Positions 23,170-32,240 of a stretch of DNA of 34,936 nt are shown piece by piece. Position 1 is the first letter of the stretch. Every line of letters starts with the position of its first letter. This DNA is from Thermovibrio sp. GTDB taxonomy: Bacteria > Aquificota > Aquificia > Desulfurobacteriales > Desulfurobacteriaceae. Location: positions 1-34,936 of the forward strand of contig WFYG01000021.1 of NCBI GenBank assembly GCA_015490195.1. Reading direction: 5' to 3'. A program made the translations under genes and the position numbers. Below the pieces are notes generated by a model. The model saw only the letters and a program-made list of their open reading frames with translations, did not search any database and had not been told where the DNA came from.

Positions 23170-26074
23170 AAGAATTTTAGCAGCATCTCTATTTTTCGTA
23201 AGCTTAAACTTTAATATATCTGATGCGACAAACCCGTCCAGTGTAGCGCAACTGGTGCAGAGTGCTGCTATTCAGAATTTAATGAATGGCAGTAGTTCTT
23301 CTGAGACTTCAGCAGGGTCATCAGTTTATAATCTGAATAACTCCTCTTCTTCAGAAAGAGAAGCGTCAGGAGAGTCTGGTTCACCTTCTTCTCAGGGAAT
23401 AAACTCTGAGCAGTCTTCTTCTCTAAATGGACAGCTTCCGGAGCAGCTGGAACAAGAGGTTTCAGGAGGAAAACCTCTTAACGAAGTTAAGAGTGAGATT
23501 AAAGAAAATGTGAGATTACTTTCCTCAGAGATCCCTTCAACTACTGCAGAGTTCTCATCTATAGAGAGAGGGTTCTACGCCAGAACAAAATTTATGCATA
23601 TAAAACTGAGACAGTTTGGTTATGATTTCTTTACTGGTAATCCACATTTAGCCCTTTCTGTTCCTGTAGATAGTTCTTACGTTCTGGGACCTGGAGACGA
23701 ACTGTTCCTTTACGTAATAGGTGCTCCACCTGGAATTGATTTGACAAAAGTTACTCATCTTATCGTTGACAGGCAGGGAAAAATTTATATTCCCGGACTT
23801 GGAGTTTTTTATGTGTGGGGAATGACTCTTGGGGAAGCTGAGCGGATGATATCCCGTGCTCTTGGTGCTAATATAAAACTCACAGTTGGTAGATTAAGAA
23901 CATTTCCTGTTTATGTTTCCGGAGAGGTTAGAAGGCCTGGAGCAGTTGTTGTTACAGGTGTTAATACTGTAATTGATGCTATTATGATGGCTGGAGGGAT
24001 AAAAAAGTCTGGTTCTTTAAGGAATGTTGTTATAACAAGAAAAACTCCCAAAGGCATCAAGCGTATACATATAGATTTTTATAAGCTCCTTCTCTACGGA
24101 AAACCTGTTGATATGAGGTTAAGAGATGGTGATGTAATTTTTGTTAATCCTATCGGTAAAGTTGCCGGGATTGCAGGAAAAGTAAAAAGGCCGGCTATTT
24201 ACGAAATTACTGGTAAGGAAACTTTAAAAGATTTAATTAACATGTCTGGGGGATTGCTTCCTTCAAGTTATAAGTACAAAGTAGTTCTTCAGCGCTACGT
24301 TAGCAATCAGCTTCTGGAAATCAAGCAAGGAACGCTTGATGATAAAAAGTTCATGTCTCAGAAAGTTCACGATGGAGACCTGTTAATTATTAAACAGATA
24401 ATTTCAGTTCCTCAGAACTCGGTTGCTGTAGAAGGATATACTCCCTATCCCGGTCTTTATGAGTATAAACCCGGTATGAAGCTCTCTCAACTACTTACTC
24501 CAGACTTCTTTTTCTCTGATTCAAACATGAAGTTTGGTCTTATTGAAAGACACTATCCTCCGGGATCTTTTCCGAAGTACATTACTTTTTCCCCGGAAGC
24601 GGTGCTTTCCGGAGAGGAGGATGTTGAACTTAAGCCTCAGGATAGAATTATTCTTTATAAGTTCGGTAATGTAGAAGGAGTTGATTTTAATAAGGTTAAA
24701 GATGCATTTGTCGTTGAAGGAACTATAAAGTATCCTGGTGTGTATGCCTATAAGAAAGGTTTAAAACTTTCAGATATTTTGATTCCCAGCCTTATAACCG
24801 AAAATACAAATTTGAGTTATGCAGAGATTGATAGGAGAGATCCTGATACTCTTGAGATAACGCGAATTATACAGTTTAGTCCTGAGGCTATTCTAAAGCA
24901 TAAGCAGGATATAGAAATTCATAGACTGGATACAATTCGCTTTTTCCCGCGATACGCTTATAAACCTATAAGAGTTTCTGGGGAGATTAGAACCTCGTAT
25001 GAAGTTCCCTATCATCCAGGGATCACACTTTCAGAAGCCCTTACACACGCACAGTTTAAAGAGAGTATCAGAAAGTTGAAGGTGCTTGTTTTTAGAGAAG
25101 TGGGTAAAGAAAAGCAGATACCAGGAGGAGTGTACAAGAAGAGTAATAAAGAACAAAATGTTGCCTCATTCTTCCTGTACGATGTTCTTGTTAAAAGAGA
25201 AGGTTTAGGTTTTAAGCTTAAGCCTGGAGATAGAATTGTCGTTGTTAGAGTGAGTCCTGAAGAGGCTGTAGAAAAAGTTAGAGTAAGCGGTTACGTTAAA
25301 CATCCTGGAGTTTATAGTATAGATGAAAAAACAACTCTATATGATGTTCTGAAAGAAGCAGGAGGATTTTTGCCAAATGCCTATCCTCAGGGAATAATTG
25401 TTCTAAGGAAGTCTGTTGCTGAGATGCAGAAAAAGAGGTTGCAGAAAGTTGTATCTCTGATGAAACAGCAGCTGGAGAAAGAGGAAGCTGGTATGTTGCA
25501 ATCTGATCTCTCTCCTGAGGAACTCCGTGCCCGTCAGGCTGCTTTTGAAGCAAAGAAGAAGCTTCTTGAGGAACTCCAGAAATCGCAGGTTACAGGAAGG
25601 GTCTCAGGTATTGTTGTTCCAAAGAACCTTGAGAAACTGAAGAATTCTCCTTATAACATAGTTCTTGAAGACGGAGACCAGATATTTATTCCAAAAGTTC
25701 CCGGTAGCGTTCTGGTGTTTGGAGAAGTTTATAATCCTTCTGCACTTGTCTATATTAAAGGTCTTACAGTTAGAGACTACATAAAGAAAGCTGGAGGATT
25801 CACCGATAGTGCAGATAAAAAAGACATATTTGTTATTAAAGCTAATGGAGACACCTTATCTGCTGAATCAAAATTCATAAAGTGGGATAGTGAGAAGAAG
25901 AGATTTGTCTGGGGGACAACTTCGGACATTCTTGATTACAAGCTTGAGCCGGGAGATGCTATAATAGTTCCAACAAAGATACACGTTCCTGTAATGTGGA
26001 GACCTCTTATTAAAGATGTAGTTCAAATAATGTATCAATCTGCATTAACAGTTTACACGGTTAAGAGGTTATGA
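23162..26074 (+). CDS. Giant multi-SLBB polysaccharide export protein (Wza-related)
   Basis: A signal peptide (1-22, no lipobox Cys) is followed by a Ser-rich stretch to about residue 95. A polysaccharide-export domain (about 170-250) starts YVLGPGDELFLYVIG. I count seven SLBB-like modules, near 250 (VSGEVRRPG), 331 (IAGKVKRPAIY), 420 (VEGYTPYPGLYEY), 515 (VEGTIKYPGVYAY), 603 (VSGEIRTSYEV), 705 (VSGYVKHPGVYS) and 847 (VFGEVYNPSAL). Wza has about 380 residues and two SLBB domains, so this 970-residue form is greatly extended. It should form a periplasmic or outer-membrane conduit with the co-polymerase. Without a lipobox, anchoring must differ from Wza. GGGGGA lies before the ATG. Confidence 0.9.
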   Translation: MRKRILAASLFFVSLNFNISDATNPSSVAQLVQSAAIQNLMNGSSSSETSAGSSVYNLNNSSSSEREASGESGSPSSQGINSEQSSSLNGQLPEQLEQEVSGGKPLNEVKSEIKENVRLLSSEIPSTTAEFSSIERGFYARTKFMHIKLRQFGYDFFTGNPHLALSVPVDSSYVLGPGDELFLYVIGAPPGIDLTKVTHLIVDRQGKIYIPGLGVFYVWGMTLGEAERMISRALGANIKLTVGRLRTFPVYVSGEVRRPGAVVVTGVNTVIDAIMMAGGIKKSGSLRNVVITRKTPKGIKRIHIDFYKLLLYGKPVDMRLRDGDVIFVNPIGKVAGIAGKVKRPAIYEITGKETLKDLINMSGGLLPSSYKYKVVLQRYVSNQLLEIKQGTLDDKKFMSQKVHDGDLLIIKQIISVPQNSVAVEGYTPYPGLYEYKPGMKLSQLLTPDFFFSDSNMKFGLIERHYPPGSFPKYITFSPEAVLSGEEDVELKPQDRIILYKFGNVEGVDFNKVKDAFVVEGTIKYPGVYAYKKGLKLSDILIPSLITENTNLSYAEIDRRDPDTLEITRIIQFSPEAILKHKQDIEIHRLDTIRFFPRYAYKPIRVSGEIRTSYEVPYHPGITLSEALTHAQFKESIRKLKVLVFREVGKEKQIPGGVYKKSNKEQNVASFFLYDVLVKREGLGFKLKPGDRIVVVRVSPEEAVEKVRVSGYVKHPGVYSIDEKTTLYDVLKEAGGFLPNAYPQGIIVLRKSVAEMQKKRLQKVVSLMKQQLEKEEAGMLQSDLSPEELRARQAAFEAKKKLLEELQKSQVTGRVSGIVVPKNLEKLKNSPYNIVLEDGDQIFIPKVPGSVLVFGEVYNPSALVYIKGLTVRDYIKKAGGFTDSADKKDIFVIKANGDTLSAESKFIKWDSEKKRFVWGTTSDILDYKLEPGDAIIVPTKIHVPVMWRPLIKDVVQIMYQSALTVYTVKRL

Positions 26075-26127
26075 TATATTAAATCATGGCAAGGGGGGGT
26101 AATTTAACCAAAGTTATGGAGGTAGAT

Positions 26128-26439
26128 ATGAAGAAGTTTCTAACAGTTTTTCTAGCTGCTTCTCTCTTTGCATCTCCAGCTTTTGCCGCAGCCGGAGCTG
26201 TAACGGGTGCTGGTAGCGCGGGAGCCGGTAGTGCAGCGGGTGCTGGTGGTGCTGCTGGAGCTGGCGTAGGTGCTGGAGCCGCTGCTACTGGAGCTGCTGT
26301 AGGTGCTGGAGCCGCTGCTGCTGGTGCAGTTTCTGCTGCTGTAGCTGCTGGAGCAGTAGTTGCTGCATCTGTTGTGGCAACAACTGCTGCTAATGGAACA
26401 ACAACTCCGTCTCACATTGTAACAACAGTTCATCACTAA
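26128..26439 (+). CDS. Secreted Ala/Gly-rich protein, GfcA/YjbE-like
   Basis: I start at the ATG with TGGAGG just upstream. The signal peptide MKKFLTVFLAASLFASPAFA would be cut after residue 20. The 83-residue mature part is nearly all Ala, Gly, Val, Thr and Ser in GAG/AAG-type repeats, with a Val/Ala stretch near 75-95 and a polar tail ending THH-like (VTTVHH). E. coli YjbE and GfcA/YmcD have the same build: signal peptide, low-complexity Thr/Ala/Gly body, Ala/Val stretch, polar tail, and a place in front of genes for YjbH-type proteins. Identity by layout and context, not by alignment. A strong terminator-like hairpin follows directly. Confidence 0.75.
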   Translation: MKKFLTVFLAASLFASPAFAAAGAVTGAGSAGAGSAAGAGGAAGAGVGAGAAATGAAVGAGAAAAGAVSAAVAAGAVVAASVVATTAANGTTTPSHIVTTVHH

Positions 26440-26445
26440 TGCTTT

Positions 26446-26485
26446 AACCCTACATCCGCTAACGGATGTAGGGTTATTTCTTTTC
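26446..26485 (+). terminator. Intrinsic terminator or attenuator inside the polysaccharide operon
   Basis: AACCCTACATCCG and CGGATGTAGGGTT form a perfect 13-bp stem around CTAA, followed by ATTTCTTTTC. It sits between the Ala/Gly-rich gene and yjbH, so readthrough would be needed for yjbH. This would favour much higher output of the small secreted protein. Confidence 0.8.
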
Positions 26486-26496
26486 AAGGTTTAAGT

Positions 26497-28440
26497 ATGA
26501 AAAAACTTATAACTGCCGTAACAGCCTTCCTTTGTTTAACAGGAGTAGCAAAATCTTCAGAAATTGTTTCCAATTTTGGAAGAACGGGTCTTCTTATTGA
26601 TCCCTCCGCTTATGTTGTTAAAGACGGTTATATGACTCTCGGCTCCTCTTACGTTTATCCCTACCTGAGAGTTTACGGGAATGTTGGTTTTTTCCCGGGA
26701 CTAGAGCTTGGAGGAACAATAACAGAGATAAGAAGTGTTATTGTTAATCGCAATGTTTGGAAAAATTATGGATTTTACAAAGATAAGGCGTTCTTTGCTA
26801 AATATCAAATACTTCCTGAAATGGGAAAGTATCCTGCAATTGCTGTAGGTTGGGATGATTTTCATGGGACGAAACTTTTTGAAACAAAATATATAGTTCT
26901 TACAAAGTATGTAGATTCTGGACTACCTCAAAATGTAACAATAGGTTATGCTACTGGTGTTATAGATGGTTTTTTCTTTGGAACAGAAACATTACTTCAT
27001 CCTAAAGTTTCTCTGATTGTAGAGTATTCACCGATTAAAAAGAATAAGTTAAAGGGTCTTAACGTTGTTAGAACTAAATATAATTTTGGTCTGAAATTTC
27101 AGCCTTATTCGTGGCTTCAGACAGTTGTTTCGTATCAGCGTGGTAAGGATTTTGGTTTTAATGTTAACTTTAACTTTCCTATGGGTAAGCCATGGTTACC
27201 TCATAGGCCAAGATACTTTCTTCTTACTAAAAGAGATGTTGAATTAATTAAGGAAAATAAGCAAACTGTATTTTTTGAGGAAGCTCTTAAAAGGTTGGGG
27301 TTTGATTGCGTTAAGGTTTATGTATCTGGTAATACGCTTGTAATTGAGTATTCAAATGAAAGTTATTTTTATGAGTCTGTAGCTTTAAGAAAAATTCTTT
27401 CTGTGTTTAGAGTTGTATACTTTCCAAATGTAAGAAATGTAGTTTTTATTTTAAAAAATAAAAACATAGTTGTTGCAAAAATAGAGGTTCCCGGTTACCT
27501 GATTAATCGGTATCTGAAGGGAGAGATTAGCTTTAAAGACTTGTTGAAAGACTCAGTTTATGAGATTGCTCCTGACTACAGACCTCGTTATAGATTGCTA
27601 TTTTCCCGTCCTATTTTTGAAGGAGCTTTGAAGTTAAGAACTTTTCTTAATGATCCGGCAGGTGCTTTAAAATATAAGTTAAGTTATGATGTTGGGGTTA
27701 AGGAGTATTTTCTGAATAACTTTATTTTCCAGGGAACTGTGATTTTACCAATATACAATAATATAAAGTCTGCTAATCTTCCACTTATGAAGCACCCAGT
27801 TAGGAGCGATATTGATTACTATCTGAATAATAAGCATCCTGATGTTCCAGTCTTAGCTGTAAGTTATGTTTCTCCTCTATTCAGGAATACTTTTATTGGT
27901 TTGTCTGCAGGTTATAATGAGTTAATGTTTGCCGGAATAGGTGGAGATGTTATCCATTTTGTTGGTGATGGAAGATTTGCTGTAGGTCTTGGTGGGGATT
28001 GGGTAAGGAAAAGAGATCCTAATAGGGTCTTTAAACTTAAAAATTACGGTTTTCATGATATTTATGCTAGTGCTTACTACACTATGAAGTATCCAGAAAT
28101 GCATTTTTCTATTAAAGCAGGTAGATTTTTAGCTGGTGATAAAGGTATTCGTATAGATGTTTCAAGGGTTGTGAAAGGTTTTGAGGTTGGGTTCTGGTAT
28201 ACTTATTCGGATACATCAAATTTTACGGGGCCTAATAAAAATTATCACGATAAAGGGGTGTTTGTTGCTGTACCTTTAAGGATGTTCAAGTGGAGAGATA
28301 CAAAACAGGTTGGTTACTATTCACTTTCACCCTGGACGAGAGATGTGGGACAGCTTGCAGGTAGACCTATAGATCTCTACAGGCTGTTGTTGTCAAAAAT
28401 GCCTTTCTATCTGAAGGATAAGGCAGACGCAAAAGAGTAG
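26497..28440 (+). CDS. YjbH/GfcD family outer-membrane exopolysaccharide protein
   Basis: A signal peptide of about 20 residues is followed by SNFGRTGLLIDPSAYVVKDG, which matches the GG-G-LLQ-PTARM opening of YjbH proteins, and then YLRVYGNVGFFPGLELGGTI. The C-terminal part, GRFLAGDKGIRIDVSRV, then KGVFVAVPLRMF and SPWTRDVGQLAGRPIDLYRL, is equally typical. YjbH/GfcD proteins are predicted beta-barrel outer-membrane factors for secretion of an uncharacterised polysaccharide. The gene is close to full length for the family at 647 residues. The DNA is AT-rich. YjbF/GfcB and YjbG/GfcC partners are absent; the extra SLBB modules in the giant protein might replace GfcC, whose fold is SLBB-like. Confidence 0.85.
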   Translation: MKKLITAVTAFLCLTGVAKSSEIVSNFGRTGLLIDPSAYVVKDGYMTLGSSYVYPYLRVYGNVGFFPGLELGGTITEIRSVIVNRNVWKNYGFYKDKAFFAKYQILPEMGKYPAIAVGWDDFHGTKLFETKYIVLTKYVDSGLPQNVTIGYATGVIDGFFFGTETLLHPKVSLIVEYSPIKKNKLKGLNVVRTKYNFGLKFQPYSWLQTVVSYQRGKDFGFNVNFNFPMGKPWLPHRPRYFLLTKRDVELIKENKQTVFFEEALKRLGFDCVKVYVSGNTLVIEYSNESYFYESVALRKILSVFRVVYFPNVRNVVFILKNKNIVVAKIEVPGYLINRYLKGEISFKDLLKDSVYEIAPDYRPRYRLLFSRPIFEGALKLRTFLNDPAGALKYKLSYDVGVKEYFLNNFIFQGTVILPIYNNIKSANLPLMKHPVRSDIDYYLNNKHPDVPVLAVSYVSPLFRNTFIGLSAGYNELMFAGIGGDVIHFVGDGRFAVGLGGDWVRKRDPNRVFKLKNYGFHDIYASAYYTMKYPEMHFSIKAGRFLAGDKGIRIDVSRVVKGFEVGFWYTYSDTSNFTGPNKNYHDKGVFVAVPLRMFKWRDTKQVGYYSLSPWTRDVGQLAGRPIDLYRLLLSKMPFYLKDKADAKE

Positions 28441-28492
28441 TTTTTCTCTATTTTTCTTTTCAGGTTCTGTTTAGTTCTATATGGGGGTTTTT

Positions 28493-29203
28493 GTGGATTT
28501 TCTTCTGACAGTTGCTGGATTTGACCCTACCGGAGGAGCAGGAGTTTTAAGGGATATCAGGACTTTCTATCACTTTGGTTTTTCTGGAACTGCTGCTGTT
28601 ACTGTTAATACAGTTCAGAACGCTAAGGGAGTAAAGAAGCTTCGCTTTGTTGATGGTTCTTTTCTGATTTCTCAGTTGAAGACTCTTCTTGAGGAAATTT
28701 CACCGGAAGGGGTGAAGGTTGGAATACCTCACAGGGAGAAAGAGGTAAACAGGAAGGTTTCAGAAATTCTCTATTCCCTCTCTGTTCCTGTTGTCTTTGA
28801 TCCCGTTCTTTCTCCAACTTTTGGAAGGAAATTTGTTGAAAATTTGGAAGTTCTCAGTCCGTTGATGGAAGTTTCAACGGTTATAACTCCCAACTACTCT
28901 GAATTCCTGAAGCTAAGGGAGTTCCTTCAGGGAAAAACGTTTATCGTTAAAGGGTGGCCTTACAGAGATAAGGTCTGCGATGTTCTCTTTGTTGACGGCA
29001 GTGAAGTTGACAGAGTTTGCCACAAAAAAGATGGCAGAGTCGTTAGGGGAACGGGGTGTGCCTTTTCTTCTGCCCTTACGGCTTTACTTGCCAAGGGACT
29101 CGGTTTAAAGGAGGCTTTCAAAGAGGCTGTTGACTTTATAACTGAGTACAGGAGAAGTGCTTTTGAAATAGGGGGAGCTCCCCAGCTCTACCCTTCACTT
29201 TAG
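28493..29203 (+). CDS. thiD: Hydroxymethylpyrimidine (phosphate) kinase
   Basis: Ribokinase-fold kinase of thiamine synthesis that phosphorylates HMP and HMP-P. LLTVAGFDPTGGAGVLRDIR is the ThiD N terminus with the substrate Gly-Gly region, VVFDPVLSPTFG is the central block, ITPNYSEFLKL follows, and VVRGTGCAFSSALTALLAKG holds the anion hole and catalytic region. I prefer GTG 28493, with GGGGG upstream and the usual short lead into the first strand, over ATG 28481, which lacks a binding site. At 236 residues it is slightly short for ThiD. It stands alone, without other thiamine genes. Confidence 0.88.
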   Translation: MDFLLTVAGFDPTGGAGVLRDIRTFYHFGFSGTAAVTVNTVQNAKGVKKLRFVDGSFLISQLKTLLEEISPEGVKVGIPHREKEVNRKVSEILYSLSVPVVFDPVLSPTFGRKFVENLEVLSPLMEVSTVITPNYSEFLKLREFLQGKTFIVKGWPYRDKVCDVLFVDGSEVDRVCHKKDGRVVRGTGCAFSSALTALLAKGLGLKEAFKEAVDFITEYRRSAFEIGGAPQLYPSL

Positions 29204-29238
29204 GCCTATATTTCTTAAAAACCTTCTGGAGAGGTTAG

Positions 29239-31035
29239 ATGAACCAGGAGCTTATAAGGAACTTTTGCATAATTGCCCACATAGACCACGGTAAATCCAC
29301 ACTTGCAGATAGGTTGTTGGAGTATACGGGAACTGTTTCTAAGAGAGAGTTAAAGGAGCAGATGCTTGACACTTTAGAGCTTGAGAGGGAGAGGGGTATC
29401 ACAATCAAGCTCAACGCCGTTAGGATGAAGTATAAGGCAGACGACGGTAAAACCTACACAATGCACCTGATAGACACTCCCGGCCACGTTGACTTTACAT
29501 ACGAGGTTTCAAGGAGTTTGTCTGCCTGTGAGGGAGCTCTCCTTGTTATTGACGCAACCCAAGGAATAGAGGCTCAGACAATCGCAAACTTCTTTTTGGC
29601 TTTAGATGCTGGCCTTGAGATTATTCCTGTTATAAACAAAATAGACCTTCCCAGTGCAAACCCTGAGTGGGTAAAGGAGCAGATTGCAGACGTTTTAGGC
29701 TTAGACCCAGACGAGGCCATTTTAGCCTCTGCAAAAGAGGGAATTGGGATAAAGGAGATTTTAGAAGCGATAGTTAAAAGAGTTCCTCCACCTTCAGGAG
29801 ACCCAAACAAACCGCTAAAAGCCCTCATCTTTGACTCTTTCTACGACAACTACAAGGGAGTTATTCCCTTTATCAGGGTATTTGACGGAAAGATAAGGCC
29901 GGGAATGAGAATAAAGCTGATGTCAAACGACAAGGAGTTTGAAGTTGTTGAAGTTGGAACCCAGTCTCCAAACATGGTTAAGACTGGAGAGCTCTCTGCA
30001 GGAGAGGTTGGCTGGATAGCTGCGAACATTAAGAACATTGAGGATACTCAGGTTGGAGATACGATAACCGATGCAGAGAACCCGACAGACGAGCCCTGTC
30101 CCGGATTCAGACCTGCCAAGCCTATGGTGTTTGCAGGACTTTACCCTGTTGACTCAGACGACTACGAGAACCTGAAAGAGGCCTTAGAGAAGCTAAAGCT
30201 TAACGATGCAGCCCTCTTCTTTGAGCCTGAAACTTCTGCAGCTTTGGGTTTTGGTTTCAGGTGCGGATTTTTGGGGCTCCTTCATATGGAAGTTATAAAG
30301 GAGAGGCTTGAGAGGGAGTTTGGGCTAAACCTTATAGCTACAGCTCCAAGCGTTGTCTACAAAGTTTACATGAAAGATGGCTCGGTTAAGGAGGTTCAGA
30401 ACCCTGCTGAGATGCCGCCTCCTGAGAAAATTGAGAGAATTGAGGAGCCCTACATCTCAGCCTCAATCATCACCCCGGCAGACTATGTTGGCCCCATAAT
30501 GCAGCTCTGTCAGGATAGGAGGGGAATACAGACTGGTTTTACCTACTTAGACCAGCAGAGGGTGGAGCTCCGCTACGATATGCCCCTCTCCGAAATTCTC
30601 TTTGACTTCTTTGATAAGCTTAAGTCTGTCTCCCGTGGTTACGCCTCCTTTGACTATGAGTTTGCAGGCTACAAACCTTCAGACCTTGTGAAACTTGACA
30701 TACTGATAAACGGGAAGCCTGTAGATGCTCTCTCTGTAATTGTTCACAGGGATAAGGCCTACCAAAGGGGAAGGCAGCTTGTTGATAAACTGAAAGAGAT
30801 AATTCCGAGGCAGCTCTTTGAGGTTGCAATCCAGGCTGCAATAGGGAACAAGATCATTGCCCGTTCAAACGTTAAGGCTCTCAGGAAAGACGTTCTTGCT
30901 AAGTGCTACGGCGGAGACGTTACAAGGAAGAAAAAGCTCCTTGAGAAGCAGAAAGAGGGTAAGAAAAGGATGAAGATGCTAGGGAAAGTTGAAGTTCCCC
31001 AGGAAGCGTTTTTAGCAGTTCTAAAGGTTGATTAA
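29239..31035 (+). CDS. lepA: Elongation factor 4 (LepA), ribosome-associated GTPase
   Basis: Translational GTPase related to EF-G that acts on stalled or assembling ribosomes. The P-loop [16 protein letters not shown], the switch block [15 protein letters not shown]3 DTPGH and G4 NKID are all intact. Domains II, III and V follow, and the LepA-specific C-terminal domain ends with the basic [19 protein letters not shown] and [33 protein letters not shown] is the family-specific domain III block. Length 598 is standard. GGAGAGG precedes the ATG. GAGCTC copies reappear here after their gap in the polysaccharide locus. Confidence 0.97.
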   Translation: MNQELIRNFCIIAHIDHGKSTLADRLLEYTGTVSKRELKEQMLDTLELERERGITIKLNAVRMKYKADDGKTYTMHLIDTPGHVDFTYEVSRSLSACEGALLVIDATQGIEAQTIANFFLALDAGLEIIPVINKIDLPSANPEWVKEQIADVLGLDPDEAILASAKEGIGIKEILEAIVKRVPPPSGDPNKPLKALIFDSFYDNYKGVIPFIRVFDGKIRPGMRIKLMSNDKEFEVVEVGTQSPNMVKTGELSAGEVGWIAANIKNIEDTQVGDTITDAENPTDEPCPGFRPAKPMVFAGLYPVDSDDYENLKEALEKLKLNDAALFFEPETSAALGFGFRCGFLGLLHMEVIKERLEREFGLNLIATAPSVVYKVYMKDGSVKEVQNPAEMPPPEKIERIEEPYISASIITPADYVGPIMQLCQDRRGIQTGFTYLDQQRVELRYDMPLSEILFDFFDKLKSVSRGYASFDYEFAGYKPSDLVKLDILINGKPVDALSVIVHRDKAYQRGRQLVDKLKEIIPRQLFEVAIQAAIGNKIIARSNVKALRKDVLAKCYGGDVTRKKKLLEKQKEGKKRMKMLGKVEVPQEAFLAVLKVD

Positions 31036-31039
31036 ACGA

Positions 31040-31060
31040 GGAGGGAAACTTCCTCCCTTT
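31040..31060. terminator. Hairpin between convergent lepA and Uma2 genes
   Basis: GGAGGGA pairs with TTCCTCC (one G-T wobble) around AAC, followed on the plus strand by CTTTAAA. It could serve as a weak terminator for lepA; the T-run is short, so the call is moderate. Confidence 0.45.
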
Positions 31061-31598
31061 AAATTCTTCTCCACAGTTGCTCAAGGTTAACGGTAAATGG
31101 ACATTCTAAGTCAAATCTGAAGCTACCTCTGTCTGAGTCAAAGACCTTCTCATACCTGTTATTGGTGAGTTTGAACACCCTCATCTTCTTTAAGCTTGGG
31201 TAGACCAGAGCGTAGTATTTGACCTTCTCCCTCTCGTAGAGCTCAAACTTCAGCTGCTCGTCTCTTATTGCGGTAGATTTTGAAACCACTTCAAAGACAA
31301 CCTTGGGAGTAATCTTAATAAAATCTTCAACCTTCTCGCATACAACTGAGATATCCGGTCTTACAACTGTATTTCCATTAACTATCCAGTCAAGTTCTAA
31401 GTATACTTTGCAACCTTTGGAGCACTCTTCAAGTTGACCTTCTATCTGGTTTGCAATTAAAAACGAAACTCTCTGATGAACAGCTAAAGGAGAGGGAGCC
31501 AGTGTAAAGGGAACTCCCTCTATCAGCTCCCAATCTCCTTCCCACTGCAGGTAATCTTCAACGGTGTAATTTGGTAAGTATTTCTTCGCCAGGCTCAT
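31059..31598 (-). CDS. Uma2-family putative restriction-endonuclease-like protein (DUF820)
   Basis: A 179-residue protein of the Uma2 group, with a PD-(D/E)xK-type nuclease fold. YTVEDYLQWEGDWELIEGVP is the usual opening. VVRPDISVVCEK holds the Asp, and PKVVFEVVSKSTAIRDEQLK holds the Glu-x-x-Ser-x-Ser/Thr segment with downstream Lys, as in active members. The biological role of these proteins is unknown; they are very numerous in cyanobacteria and scattered in thermophiles, often as mobile single genes. It begins 18 bp after hpf and might be co-transcribed with it. Confidence 0.85.
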   Translation of the reverse strand: MSLAKKYLPNYTVEDYLQWEGDWELIEGVPFTLAPSPLAVHQRVSFLIANQIEGQLEECSKGCKVYLELDWIVNGNTVVRPDISVVCEKVEDFIKITPKVVFEVVSKSTAIRDEQLKFELYEREKVKYYALVYPSLKKMRVFKLTNNRYEKVFDSDRGSFRFDLECPFTVNLEQLWRRI

Positions 31599-31616
31599 TA
31601 CCTTTCTCCGTTAAGT

Positions 31617-32180
31617 TCACTTGCAGGCCGGCATCTCTATCAGGCCAACGTTTCCATCCTTCCTTTTGTAAACGACTGCGGCGTTTCCCGTTTCAACGTT
31701 GCAGAAAACCACAAACTCCCTGTTTGAGCCAAGGAGCTTAACAACTGCATCTTCAACAGAGATGGGCTTGTAGAGCTCCGGCTCAACTTCAACAATCTCT
31801 ATTGGCTTCTCAACTACTTCTTCCTCAACAACGGTCATCATCCTCTTAGACTTCTGAGCTTCCTTTTTTCCTGCCGTTTTTACCTTATCTTTTAGTCTTC
31901 TCAGCTGTTTTTCTGCAGCGTCAACAACGTAGTCAACGGCAGTGTAAAGGTCGTCAGTCTCTTTCTTAATCCTCAGGGTGTGGTCAAAGACATTGTAGAT
32001 GATGATTTCTACAGATGACCTGTACTTTTCCTTGTTGACAATTACGTCTGCAAACACCTCCCTTCTGTCGTCATCCCCCAGGTACTTTTCAAGCCTCTTA
32101 AACTTCTCCTCCAGGGTGTTTTTAATTGCCCCTGTGAGGTCAATGCCGTGGCCGATGAGGTTGAGCTTTAGTTGTGCCAT
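31617..32180 (-). CDS. hpf: Ribosome hibernation promoting factor, long form
   Basis: Stabilises idle ribosomes. The N-terminal S30AE/HPF domain (about 1-100) starts LKLNLIGHGIDLTGAIKNTL and includes DLYTAVDYVVDAAEKQLRRL. After a charged linker (KTAGKKEAQKSKRMM), the C-terminal dimerisation domain (about 130-187) contains KPISVEDAVVKLLGSNREF and ends with YKRKDGNVGLIE. The two-domain form promotes 100S dimers by itself. AGGAGG lies before the ATG and a promoter is visible upstream. Confidence 0.94.
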   Translation of the reverse strand: MAQLKLNLIGHGIDLTGAIKNTLEEKFKRLEKYLGDDDRREVFADVIVNKEKYRSSVEIIIYNVFDHTLRIKKETDDLYTAVDYVVDAAEKQLRRLKDKVKTAGKKEAQKSKRMMTVVEEEVVEKPIEIVEVEPELYKPISVEDAVVKLLGSNREFVVFCNVETGNAAVVYKRKDGNVGLIEMPACK

Positions 32181-32196
32181 CCCTTCCTCCTTTTCT

Positions 32197-32225
32197 TTTA
32201 TCTCTTAACTTTAAATTAAAGCCAA
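32197..32225 (-). promoter_or_regulatory. Probable hpf promoter
   Basis: TTGGCT (-35), 17-nt spacer and GATAAA (-10) on the minus strand, with the -10 17 nt before the ATG. Both hexamers match consensus at four of six positions. Confidence 0.4.
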
Positions 32226-32240
32226 CAGCGGAGAGTGTCT

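Noticed and set aside
26152-26487. Minus-strand Cys/Ser-rich 111-residue frame
   Set aside because: It is the reverse complement of GCN/GGN codons of the Ala/Gly-rich secreted protein; the Cys/Ser bias is an artefact of that composition.
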